This document shows, piece after piece, positions 48,082-57,427 of a DNA stretch of 64,000 nucleotides. The stretch is taken from the NCBI GenBank assembly GCA_031281265.1, contig JAITFO010000013.1, positions 1 through 64,000 of the forward strand, read 5' to 3'. The DNA is from Candidatus Fibrimonadaceae bacterium. GTDB taxonomy: Bacteria; Fibrobacterota; Fibrobacteria; Fibrobacterales; Fibrobacteraceae. A program made the translations under genes and the position numbers. Under the pieces are notes generated by a model. It was given only the letters and a program-made list of their open reading frames with translations. It had not been told where the DNA came from and did no database searches. Numbering within the stretch: position 1 is the stretch's first letter; each line of letters begins with the position of its first letter.

Positions 48082-48767
48082 TACCTAAAATTATTCATTA
48101 TATTTGGTTGGGCAAAAACATTCCGCAAAATGTGCAAAATAATATAGAAGCATGGAAAAATCTATTGCCATTTTATGAAATTATAAGATGGGATTTAAAT
48201 AAATTTGATGTGGAAAAAAGCGAATGGGTAAAAAATGCACTGAAAAAAGAATTATATGCCTTTGCTGCAGATTACATACGTTTTTATGTACTTTACAATT
48301 TTGGTGGCATTTATTTGGATACAGACGTCAGTATTGTTAAATCATTTGACGAGCTTTTAGATTTACCATATTTCACAGGTTTCGATATGTCTGGAAAAAT
48401 AGAATCTGCTACTATTGGTGCAGAATCAAAATGCGAATGGATAAAAAAATGCTTGGATTATTACAATGAAAGAGAATTCTCAACGACTCCATTGAATATT
48501 ATTATGAGAGAGGTTTTTTTGGAATATTATGGGATAACAAAAATAAAAAACAAAGAACAGTTCAATAAAAATGAAAAGCAGATGCAAATTTTTTCCGCAG
48601 ATTTTTTTAGCCCTAAACATTGGAATTATAAGAAAATTTATAAAACAAAAAATACTTTTAGTATTCATCATTCTGCCGGTTCGTGGTTACCAAAATTTTC
48701 TTATAAAGATAAAGTTAAAAACTTTTTGAGAACTAGGTGGGAAATATGGAAAACACTAAACTCGTAG
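48078..48767 (+). CDS. Glycosyltransferase family 32 (OCH1/DXD-type)
   Basis: MIPKIIHYIWLGKNIPQNVQNNIEAWK ... AADYIRFYVLYNFGGIYLDTDVSIVKSFD. Confidence 0.92.
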   Translation: MIPKIIHYIWLGKNIPQNVQNNIEAWKNLLPFYEIIRWDLNKFDVEKSEWVKNALKKELYAFAADYIRFYVLYNFGGIYLDTDVSIVKSFDELLDLPYFTGFDMSGKIESATIGAESKCEWIKKCLDYYNEREFSTTPLNIIMREVFLEYYGITKIKNKEQFNKNEKQMQIFSADFFSPKHWNYKKIYKTKNTFSIHHSAGSWLPKFSYKDKVKNFLRTRWEIWKTLNS

Positions 48768-50254
48768 CTCAAAATACGCTATTTTTATATTTTCGCAGCA
48801 TTTTAGTACTCGGTGTTGGACTTTACACGAGCAGAGAGATTTTGGCACAGCTTGGTGTTAGCGATTTTGGTATTTATAATATTGTTGGCAGCGTAATTGT
48901 ACTATTTAGTTTTATACAAAGTGCGATGTATTCTGCAACAAGTAGATTTTTTACATTTGATTTGGGGAAAGGTGACTTTGAGCAATTAAAGAAAACATTC
49001 TGTTTGAGTGTTAGCATTCATGTTTTCACAGCGTTTTTAATTTTAATTTTAGGGGAAACCGCAGGGCTTTGGTTTTTGAATACGCAGTTAGTTATACCAG
49101 CAGAAAGAATTGAAACGGCGAATTTTGTTTATCAGTTTACAATATTTACTGCTTGTATTGGTATTTTGCAAATGCCTTATACAATTGCGATAAATGCACA
49201 TGAGAAGATGAAAATATATGCTTATGCTGGGATTATAGAAGTTATTCTTAAACTTGCGATTGTTTTGACTCTCGGTTTTGTTCCTTTTGATAAATTAAAG
49301 ATTTATTCTATTTTACTTTTTGCAGTTTATGCTCTTATGAATATTTTTTATTTTGTGTATTGTCATTTGAATTTTAAAGAAACGCATTTTGAATGGTTTA
49401 TGGATAAAAAATTGTTTTTAGATAGAATTAAATTTAGCGGTTTTGAATTTTTGGGAGTATGTTCTCATATTTTAGTTATACAAGGCGGTTCAATTTTAAT
49501 AAATAAATTTTATGGGGTTTTACTGAATGCTGCTAATGGAATTTCTGTACAAGTAACCGGAGCAGTTTCTCAATTTTCTAATAACCTTCTACAAGCTTTT
49601 ACGCCACAAATAACCAAATCCTTGGCTACAAATGAAATGAATTCTTTTTTTGATATAATAATTCGTTCAAGCAAATTTTGTTTTCTTTTGAGCTTTGTGT
49701 TTACAGCTCCATTAATACTGCAAATTGATTTTATCCTAAAAATTTGGTTAAAAGAAGTTCCCGAATATGCCAATATTTTTTGTATGTTAAGTTTAATAAA
49801 CTGTTTAATGTATACTTATTCTATGCCTATCTGGCAAGGAATAATATCAACAGGGAATAACAAAAAATTTCGTATAGTAGATGGAGTGATGAATATGCTG
49901 ATTTTTCTGCTAACATACATCGGTTTACATTTTTCTCCAGTTTACTATATGCATTCTTTGATATTAGTAAATATTTTTAAAATTAGTTATGCGTTATTGT
50001 ATCTCCATAACATCACAAAATTTTCTATTCGTGATTTTGTAAACCAATCTTTAACCAAATGCTTTGTTATTTTAGTAATTTCAATACCATTGCCTCTTCT
50101 TGCAAGTATTAAATATAATGGATTGCATGGATTTTTAATATGTTTATCTACATTTTTTCCACTATATATACTGAGTAGTTATTTTATAGGATTAAACAAA
50201 AGCGAAAGATTAAAAGCAATTGATTATGTTAAACGTAAAATACATTTAATTTGA
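48737..50254 (+). CDS. Polysaccharide flippase, paralogue of 1053..2579
   Basis: NTLFLYFRSILVLGVGLYTSREILAQLGVSDFGIYNIVGSVIVLFSFIQSAMYSATSRFFTFDLGKGDFEQLKKTF. Confidence 0.85.
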   Translation: MGNMENTKLVAQNTLFLYFRSILVLGVGLYTSREILAQLGVSDFGIYNIVGSVIVLFSFIQSAMYSATSRFFTFDLGKGDFEQLKKTFCLSVSIHVFTAFLILILGETAGLWFLNTQLVIPAERIETANFVYQFTIFTACIGILQMPYTIAINAHEKMKIYAYAGIIEVILKLAIVLTLGFVPFDKLKIYSILLFAVYALMNIFYFVYCHLNFKETHFEWFMDKKLFLDRIKFSGFEFLGVCSHILVIQGGSILINKFYGVLLNAANGISVQVTGAVSQFSNNLLQAFTPQITKSLATNEMNSFFDIIIRSSKFCFLLSFVFTAPLILQIDFILKIWLKEVPEYANIFCMLSLINCLMYTYSMPIWQGIISTGNNKKFRIVDGVMNMLIFLLTYIGLHFSPVYYMHSLILVNIFKISYALLYLHNITKFSIRDFVNQSLTKCFVILVISIPLPLLASIKYNGLHGFLICLSTFFPLYILSSYFIGLNKSERLKAIDYVKRKIHLI

Positions 50255-50255
50255 A

Positions 50256-52202
50256 TTACGCTAACCAGTCTTGTATGTCAAATGAATTACCAGAACTCCA
50301 GTTAAATGAACGAGGATATTCGGAACAATATTTGCAAAAATTAGCCGGCAGGGATATTTTTTGCAAAATATCCCTGCCGGTAACTTGAGCATTGTATATG
50401 TCAATTATATCAGATTCATTAGAATAAAAATTATCGCAGTATCTATTTAATTTATCTATAAACATAAGATTAGGGCATTTTGCAATTTTTCCATTGTGAA
50501 GAATTGTACACATAAGTCCCTTTTTTTTACAAGCTGCAGAAGATTTTACAGGATTATTATTTGTAGATTTTGTCAAAATAGCTAAAAACGTTTCAATAGG
50601 TGGAAATATCTTGTATTTGATTTTATGTTTTTTTAGAACGGATTCAATATTTGGCAATAACTTTAATGTAGGTGGATAACAAGAAACGAGTAAATTCACA
50701 TCATACTTTAAAAAATAATTCCAAATTTTTGCTTCTTGTTTGACAATGAGCAAACCATTGCTAACTAATTCTACTTCACTAATAGGAAAATAACTTCTTA
50801 CCAAAAACATAAATTTATTTAATTCTGGATTTAAAAAAGGCTCTCCACCCAAAAGACGAAAACGTTCTATATAACCAAATAATTGAGCCATTCTTTTTAA
50901 ATCTTTTTCAAATGATTCTATTGATGGAAATGAAGGATGTTTATCTGTGTTGCAATAATGAGTACATCCTTTGCAACTAAGATTGCAATGATTAGAAACA
51001 TGAGCTTCTATATATGGCAATCTTGGGTAAGCTGATGAAAATAATCTTTTAATATTGTTAATCGGGTGAATCATTCCAAATTTTAGCAATTGAAATACTT
51101 TCTTAAATTTCCATGCTAAGGTCATAATATTTTTTTTTACATAAGTTCTTATCTTTAACTTACCTCGTATTTCAAGATGTTTAATGTATAGCTTAAACGG
51201 TAGTAAAAAACCTTTACATGCCCAAATTAAAAACAAATTATGGATATCTTTTTTTTTGGATTTTTTTAACCCTCTTAAAAAATCTGGAACAAAATTTTCT
51301 GCATATTCTATTTTATTGCGCACTATAGTTTTTTTGCTGAGAATAAAATAATTTTCAAATTCACCGTATATATCAACAAAAAATCTCTCTGCTTCATTTG
51401 TTCCAAAAAAGTGGCTCATAAGTATATAATTCGCTATTGTATATACAACGTATTGAATATGCAATTTTTCTTTTGACGTTACGCTAGATAATACTGAAGT
51501 TGAAGTTGAACAGTTAAGCCTATGCAAATTTAACTTCTCAGGAACAAATTCTGCATTTTCGCTATGATATATTATTTGTAAAGTTTGAATTAAATCTTCG
51601 CCAAATGTGATTATCTGTGGAAAAAGAACCTTGGCATAAATACTTCGTTTAGCGAGCTTATTCCAAGTGTAATGTTTAAAATAGCAAACATTTCGACAGT
51701 TTTCAAGCTTATTTTCAGTAAATTTGATATAATCTGGTTTTATGGATATTCTTCCATCTAAATCTTCGTAATCACACCAAACAAAATCATAACTTCCTTC
51801 TTTCATTTTTGCGAGCATTTTTTCCAAAAATCGTGGGTTATAAGCATCATCACTGTCTAAATTCGCTATAAATTCACCTCTGGAATATTCTAATCCAGTC
51901 TTTCTTGCCAACAAGGCTCCGCTGTTATCTTTTTTAATATATTTGAATCTAGAGTCTTTTTCTACATATTTCATGCATATTTCTGGACTTTTATCGGTAG
52001 AGCCATCGTCTATTAAAATGGCTTCCCAGTTTCTAAAAGTTTGAACCACAATGCTATCTAATGCTTCTTGAAGGTATAATTCGGTATTATATATTGGAAT
52101 TATTACGGACACCAATCCTTGCGTTTCAGGATATTTTAAAATTGCTGGTTCAAAAACATAAGGGATTTTTTCTTTAATGATGTGATTTTGTACTATCGAC
52201 AT
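50256..52202 (-). CDS. Fusion protein: N-terminal GT2 glycosyltransferase + C-terminal radical SAM domain with SPASM-like cysteines
   Basis: N-terminus VSVIIPIYNTELYLQEALDSIVVQTFRNWEAILIDDGSTDKS; C-terminus EAHVSNHCNLSCKGCTHYC (bases ~50964-50987), GGEPFLNP, CKKKGLMCTILHNGKIAKCPN and FCKYC, all in one open frame. Confidence 0.9.
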   Translation of the reverse strand: MSIVQNHIIKEKIPYVFEPAILKYPETQGLVSVIIPIYNTELYLQEALDSIVVQTFRNWEAILIDDGSTDKSPEICMKYVEKDSRFKYIKKDNSGALLARKTGLEYSRGEFIANLDSDDAYNPRFLEKMLAKMKEGSYDFVWCDYEDLDGRISIKPDYIKFTENKLENCRNVCYFKHYTWNKLAKRSIYAKVLFPQIITFGEDLIQTLQIIYHSENAEFVPEKLNLHRLNCSTSTSVLSSVTSKEKLHIQYVVYTIANYILMSHFFGTNEAERFFVDIYGEFENYFILSKKTIVRNKIEYAENFVPDFLRGLKKSKKKDIHNLFLIWACKGFLLPFKLYIKHLEIRGKLKIRTYVKKNIMTLAWKFKKVFQLLKFGMIHPINNIKRLFSSAYPRLPYIEAHVSNHCNLSCKGCTHYCNTDKHPSFPSIESFEKDLKRMAQLFGYIERFRLLGGEPFLNPELNKFMFLVRSYFPISEVELVSNGLLIVKQEAKIWNYFLKYDVNLLVSCYPPTLKLLPNIESVLKKHKIKYKIFPPIETFLAILTKSTNNNPVKSSAACKKKGLMCTILHNGKIAKCPNLMFIDKLNRYCDNFYSNESDIIDIYNAQVTGRDILQKISLPANFCKYCSEYPRSFNWSSGNSFDIQDWLA

Positions 52203-52208
52203 ATTTTT

Positions 52209-52215
52209 AATATAG
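52209..52215 (-). promoter_or_regulatory. -10-like CTATATT, 6 nt before ATG of GT2-rSAM fusion
   Basis: TTTCTATATT-AAAAAT-ATG on minus strand. Confidence 0.6.
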
Positions 52216-52241
52216 AAAATTTCTATATTAAAAAATTAGAT

Positions 52242-53174
52242 ATGGAAAAGCCATTAATATCCATTATAGTCCCCGTATATAATGTAGAAATATATTTGCC
52301 AAAATGCCTAGACAGTATAATAAATCAAACTTATGAGAGGTTAGAAATAATAATTGTAAATGATGGTTCCACAGATAATTCGCCGCAAATTTGCGAGGAA
52401 TATACAAAGCGAGATTCTCGCATAAAGCTACTGCATAAAAAAAACAGTGGGCTTTCTAGTGCAAGAAATGCTGGTTTGGATATTGCAAATGGCGAATATA
52501 TAGGATTTGTGGATAGTGACGATTATATAGAGAAAAATATGTATTTGAAAATGCTAAATTCCTTAAAGGAATATTCTGCAAATTTGATTATATGTAGCTA
52601 TTTTTCAGATAGAGAAATAAAATATCCGTGCGAAAAATCCATGCTTGCGAATGTAGATTTTGTATTCAGGCTGTATTTAAAAGACCAAATCCAGGCTTTT
52701 GCTTGGAATAAACTTTATTCAAAGGATATTTTTAAGGACATTCGCTATACAAACGGGATTTTGTTTGAAGATATGGATGTATTTTTGCCCATACTGGTAA
52801 AAGCAGAAAAAATCGTTTTGTTGAACGATAAATTATATCACTACATTAAGAGAGAAAATTCCATTACAAGTACTCACTTTAATTCAAATCAAATAAAATG
52901 TCTTGATATTATAGAATCTCATAAGGGATATTTAGATGGAATTTATGATAATTTGATAAAAGAACGTTCTATGTTCTTATGTTGGTGGTTACTATGCCAA
53001 ATGAAAAAGCTAGATGAAAACTACGCAAAAAGGTTTGTGAAAACAATAAGAAAAAATAAACCTAATTTCCCTATAACCTGTAAAATTGATTTTTTACTTC
53101 TCCGAATGTTAGCTTACGGATTTAATGTTAAGTTCATTTTTTGGATTAGAAAGAATATTTTTATGAAAACCTAA
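52242..53174 (+). CDS. Glycosyltransferase family 2, similar to 47152..48081
   Basis: MEKPLISIIVPVYNVEIYLPKCLDSIINQTYERLEIIIVNDGSTDNSPQICEEYTKRDSRI; start corrected to 52242. Confidence 0.92.
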   Translation: MEKPLISIIVPVYNVEIYLPKCLDSIINQTYERLEIIIVNDGSTDNSPQICEEYTKRDSRIKLLHKKNSGLSSARNAGLDIANGEYIGFVDSDDYIEKNMYLKMLNSLKEYSANLIICSYFSDREIKYPCEKSMLANVDFVFRLYLKDQIQAFAWNKLYSKDIFKDIRYTNGILFEDMDVFLPILVKAEKIVLLNDKLYHYIKRENSITSTHFNSNQIKCLDIIESHKGYLDGIYDNLIKERSMFLCWWLLCQMKKLDENYAKRFVKTIRKNKPNFPITCKIDFLLLRMLAYGFNVKFIFWIRKNIFMKT

Positions 53175-54482
53175 ACTCGCTAAAATTCCATAAAACCAGC
53201 AATCCAAGCCCTGTGAAGGAATCATATCTATCATTGGTAGGCAAAATATTACAATTCCGCCAAAAAATAATGAGTATCCTAAGGGATTTTGAGGATTATC
53301 CCATATAAAATTTATTAATTGCAACCAACATATAACAATGACGGTTAAGAGCATAATAACTCCAGATAGCCCGTATTCTGCCAAGACATTAAAACCCGTA
53401 CTGTGGGCATGCTTAAGCATAGGCATACTATGCGTATCGTAAAATGGTAGATGTTTAGAAATAAATTCTGTAAATGCTATATCAAAATTACCAGGACCTA
53501 TACCTAAAATAGGATGCTTGGTAAAAGATTCTATGGCACTTGCCCACCCTAAAAGCCTACCTATAGAACTTGGATCTAAATTCCCTGTGAGTAAAACATT
53601 CCAAGCTTTTATAAGAAATATATTCTGAGGCAATAATTGCCATGCCACTGCAATTAGAATTATTATAGTAAAGAAAATACTCAATGCGTATGTTATTTTT
53701 TTTGCAAGCGATTTATGCAAATTATTTATCCAAATTTTTGTTCCTACAGCTCCAAATAAACCTATCATAATACCAATCAATCCCATTCTGGTTCCACTTA
53801 AAAACACTAAAAAGATAACTAGAAAAGTTACGAATGTTAGCAAAGATATAGGTATTTTTCTCAAATAAGCCCAAACAAACCATATTGTCCATAAAAAAGT
53901 TAAAATAATAGCATAATTTGTTGCATGAGTTGTTGGACCGCCAACACGTATAGGATTTAAAACAAGTTTTTCTAGAAAGCCATAACACATCAAATAAATC
54001 AAATGCGGAATAACTATGTACATAATTTTTTTTGCATCCCATTTTATAAGAACACACAATAAAAAAATTGCAAGGTCGGTTGCGTAATAAATAAGCCACG
54101 CAACTGGTACTGAATAGGGGTGAATAATAAGAATCAATGCATGGTAGGAGCAAACCCAAAAAGGGAAAAACCAAAAATATTTTCTATCTGTAAAATTATT
54201 AGATAAGTAATGGATAAAAGTTATTGCAATCACAAAATTAATTAGATAAAAAGTATAAGACAAAAAAGGAGCCTGTCTATCTGTAAAAGCCAATGCTATT
54301 AAAAAAAATAATACATTAATCTCCGGCTTATTCAAAACAAAAGAACAAAAACAACCTGTGATTAAACAAGCACAAATAATAGCCCCAAGTAAAAATTGGT
54401 CTCCAGAACCAAGAAAGGAATACATCATGAACAAAGGAAACAAAACTAATAATGTTATTTGCCACGCATTCAAACTGTTCAT
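53109..54482 (-). CDS. O-antigen ligase/polymerase family membrane protein
   Basis: Multi-TM; LSGTRMGLIGIMIGLFGA ... HPILGIGPGNFDIAF ... HAHSTGFNVLAEYGLSGVIML. Confidence 0.85.
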   Translation of the reverse strand: MNSLNAWQITLLVLFPLFMMYSFLGSGDQFLLGAIICACLITGCFCSFVLNKPEINVLFFLIALAFTDRQAPFLSYTFYLINFVIAITFIHYLSNNFTDRKYFWFFPFWVCSYHALILIIHPYSVPVAWLIYYATDLAIFLLCVLIKWDAKKIMYIVIPHLIYLMCYGFLEKLVLNPIRVGGPTTHATNYAIILTFLWTIWFVWAYLRKIPISLLTFVTFLVIFLVFLSGTRMGLIGIMIGLFGAVGTKIWINNLHKSLAKKITYALSIFFTIIILIAVAWQLLPQNIFLIKAWNVLLTGNLDPSSIGRLLGWASAIESFTKHPILGIGPGNFDIAFTEFISKHLPFYDTHSMPMLKHAHSTGFNVLAEYGLSGVIMLLTVIVICWLQLINFIWDNPQNPLGYSLFFGGIVIFCLPMIDMIPSQGLDCWFYGILASLGFHKNILSNPKNELNIKSVS

Positions 54483-55675
54483 GGTTTAATGACCCTTAGC
54501 AAATTTATAAAATTAGCTCTTATTTTTTGTTCGCAATTAAATTCTCCGTGATAAATCCCCAATAAAATCAAAACAATGCTTACTGTAACAAAACTGAATA
54601 TAGCCGCTACCATCGCCCACATAGCTCTCTTAGGCTTGCTCTTGTAGTCTGCCAAATACGCATCCTGCACAATCTGAATTACGGGCAAATTTTTTGCCGC
54701 ATTGCCTTCTTCCATAACAATACTGCTCCCTATGGCTTCTAACATTGCAAAAAGCCTTTTAAAATCACTTTCTAATTTTTCCTGCTCAATGAGTTTTTCC
54801 ACCGCCCAATCTGAATTTATATAAATGGAATTTTTGCTCGGTAAATAATCCTCCGAGTATTCTCCGCGTAATTTTTGAAATTCCTTTTCCAAAATAAATC
54901 TCCTTTTGCGAAGCTCTGCCGTGGTTGAATTATCCGAACCGGCTTTACTTTCACTAATTCTCATATTATTTATCTGCTCTTCGTAACCTGCAAGTGCAGT
55001 TACCGTCAATTTCAACTGAGACTCCAAATCCAACAAATTGTTATCCCTGTAAAAAGTTATCAAAACTTTGCTCAAAGAATCTACAGAAGCCATAACGCTA
55101 TGCTTAAAGACATTCAATTGCTCTATTGTTTGCAAAGCACGTTCCTTTCTCAATTTTACGTATCTAGTATTTGCTTCTTCAACAACAAAACGAACCAAAT
55201 CTCTGGCGAGTACCTTGTTTTTTGCCTCGTATTCGCAAGAGATTACCCCCGTTAATTCATCAACTTTTATCCTTATGTCTTTTTCAAAATTTTTGATCAG
55301 AGTTTCCTTGTACTTTGCTCCTTTGTAAATGGTGTCCAGCCTGAATTTTTCTATTGTAGCTAATTTAACATCCCTTCCTTCAACAATTTCCATATACAAA
55401 TCTTCGTTTTCCTGCGCCCCCATACCTCCAATAATGCTTGCTCCGAGTGAACCGAGTACACTCGATGAAGCGGCGTTTTTAATGAAGGAACTCATGCTTG
55501 TAGTTTTGGAACCTGTATCCAAAAATACTCTGATCTCACTTTTATAATATTCCGGTGAAACCCAAGCTAAAACAAATCCTAAAATTCCAGCGAGAAATGG
55601 AATCCCAAAGGAATATTTCTTTCTTTTCAGCAAAAAAATCAAAACATCAATTAGAGACATATCATTCAATTCCAC
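54479..55675 (-). CDS. Wzz/chain-length determinant (GNVR) protein without kinase domain
   Basis: N-terminal TM, YYKSEIRVFLDTGSK, coiled coil, C-terminal QDAYLADYKSKPKRAMWAMVAAIFSFVTVSIVLIL. Confidence 0.85.
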   Translation of the reverse strand: MELNDMSLIDVLIFLLKRKKYSFGIPFLAGILGFVLAWVSPEYYKSEIRVFLDTGSKTTSMSSFIKNAASSSVLGSLGASIIGGMGAQENEDLYMEIVEGRDVKLATIEKFRLDTIYKGAKYKETLIKNFEKDIRIKVDELTGVISCEYEAKNKVLARDLVRFVVEEANTRYVKLRKERALQTIEQLNVFKHSVMASVDSLSKVLITFYRDNNLLDLESQLKLTVTALAGYEEQINNMRISESKAGSDNSTTAELRKRRFILEKEFQKLRGEYSEDYLPSKNSIYINSDWAVEKLIEQEKLESDFKRLFAMLEAIGSSIVMEEGNAAKNLPVIQIVQDAYLADYKSKPKRAMWAMVAAIFSFVTVSIVLILLGIYHGEFNCEQKIRANFINLLRVIKP

Positions 55676-56277
55676 CTAAAAGCTATAGGTATAGTATCTA
55701 AAACGTGAACACTGTGCAAAAATGATTTGAACGCATATTCAGTTGCAGTACGAGCTTGTGAGATTAACTCATGATTTTTATCTATGTTAAACTCTATTTC
55801 CGACTTTTGTTTTGATTCTAAAACAAATAAATCTCTTGCTTTGTATCTGTTGAACATTCCATTCTTTTGGTCGTAAACTTCGGCTGTTTCTGGATGCAGT
55901 TCATGGGATATAATTTTTATGGGTGGGAATTTTATAAAAAGCGTATCCGTCCGCGTTGTGTCTATCTGGATTTTTTGGCAATCGATACCTAATTTTATGG
56001 TTCCGTCTATAACAGCCAAAAGTTTCTTTTCCGTGCCGGGAATTTGAATACCGAACATCTCCCTGCTGTTAATATCTTTTATCACAGAGGTGTATCTATA
56101 GTGCAACGAGACAAACTCCGCCGCAGGCAGAACTTCTCGCACCGTTGCATGGATACTCGTCTCCTGTTTTGTAGTTGTAATGCCGCTACCTATGCCGCCT
56201 GGACGCGCAACCATAAAACCTATAACAGCTGCAGCACCCGCAAGCAACACGCATAAAACTAATGTCAGTCTAAACAT
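55666..56277 (-). CDS. DUF4230-type membrane-anchored protein
   Basis: N-terminal TM; REVLPAAEFVSLHYRYTSVIKDI ... LLAVIDGTIKLGIDCQKIQI ... ISHELHPETAEVYDQKNGMFNRY. Confidence 0.72.
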   Translation of the reverse strand: MFRLTLVLCVLLAGAAAVIGFMVARPGGIGSGITTTKQETSIHATVREVLPAAEFVSLHYRYTSVIKDINSREMFGIQIPGTEKKLLAVIDGTIKLGIDCQKIQIDTTRTDTLFIKFPPIKIISHELHPETAEVYDQKNGMFNRYKARDLFVLESKQKSEIEFNIDKNHELISQARTATEYAFKSFLHSVHVLDTIPIAFRWN

Positions 56278-56278
56278 T

Positions 56279-57427
56279 TCAGTTCCCCCTTATTATAATA
56301 ACTGTTGCCATAATACTCAAAAGAGAGGTCACAAATATTGTGATATCTTTTGTCTGTTCATAAAGCGTACGAGGTATTTCAATAAAATCGCCGGGCAAAA
56401 TTTCACCCGTTGCCCAGTTCACAGAAACATATTTTCCATTTCTCAAAACAGAAACTCTAGAAAAATCTCCGGTTATTATTGTTACTCCGCTTGCCGCTAC
56501 ATAATCTACCGCATGCATTGAAGAATTATAAGGAACCTTTCCAACTGCCGTTACCGCCCCGCCAACATATACAAAAGGCGCTTGCATGTGAAATTCTATT
56601 TCAGATAAAGGCTCCGGCACAAAAGTGCTAATTTGGCTGATGTTAATCCATCTCGTATAGCCATCTACCGAGTTTTTTATGCTTATCTCATTACATCCTT
56701 CAATGCTTATGCCAGCTCTTTTCACGTATTCTTTTAATGTACTGCCCGGAACATACGGAATGGTCAGGGTTTTTCCCGAATTGGTTATATCTATGGTTTG
56801 GTGCCAATCTTTTACCGGAACAATTATAATGTCGCCAGCTTTCAAAAGCATATTTTCCGTAGTGGCAATTGTATCGCCCATTCTATATATGTAAACACTA
56901 TCTTTGTTAGCCCAAGGTTTAAAGTTACCAGCTGCGTAAATAGCGCTTTTAACACGCGTCTGGCCGCTAACCGTAACTTGCCCAGGCCCCCAAACAGCAC
57001 CTTGAACATTCACAATAAAACGGCGAAGCTGCACAAGATGCACGCCTATAAATCTTTGGTCATAGCGATTTTTCAATTTTTCAAGGATTTTTCGCTTAGC
57101 TTCGTGAAGCGGGAGGCCGTTTATTTCAACCAATCCATGACCCTGAATAGCAACCGTCCCTTCCGGTGAAACCTGTAACCCTTCCTGCTGGCTAGGCAAA
57201 ATAATCTCAAAAAAATCACCGGGGCCAACTATGTAATTGGAATCGATAGGCCCTTCCAAATTCACAGGGGTTTGGACCGCACCATCACGTAACCTCACAA
57301 CGGGTTCATCATAGAATGTAGGTTTTACAGCAGTAGGGGAAAATGCCGTTTTAGACACAGTTTCATCTGCCGCGTTTGAAATAAAAACGCAAATCAGTAT
57401 AAAGAAAAGGATTTTTTTAAAGGTCAT
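56279..57427 (-). CDS. Polysaccharide export protein (Wza-like, SLBB repeats)
   Basis: NYIVGPGDFFEIILP ... RFIVNVQGAVWGPGQVTVSGQTRVKSAIYAAGNF ... FVYVGGAVTAVGKVPYNSSMHAVDYVAASGV. Confidence 0.9.
   Translation of the reverse strand: MTFKKILFFILICVFISNAADETVSKTAFSPTAVKPTFYDEPVVRLRDGAVQTPVNLEGPIDSNYIVGPGDFFEIILPSQQEGLQVSPEGTVAIQGHGLVEINGLPLHEAKRKILEKLKNRYDQRFIGVHLVQLRRFIVNVQGAVWGPGQVTVSGQTRVKSAIYAAGNFKPWANKDSVYIYRMGDTIATTENMLLKAGDIIIVPVKDWHQTIDITNSGKTLTIPYVPGSTLKEYVKRAGISIEGCNEISIKNSVDGYTRWINISQISTFVPEPLSEIEFHMQAPFVYVGGAVTAVGKVPYNSSMHAVDYVAASGVTIITGDFSRVSVLRNGKYVSVNWATGEILPGDFIEIPRTLYEQTKDITIFVTSLLSIMATVIIIRGN

Noticed and set aside
50256-52202. Possibility that the GT2-rSAM ORF is an assembly or frameshift artefact joining two genes
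   Set aside because: The frame is open throughout, both domains are complete, and there is no internal stop or promoter motif at the junction. The A9 tracts there mean resequencing is still advisable.
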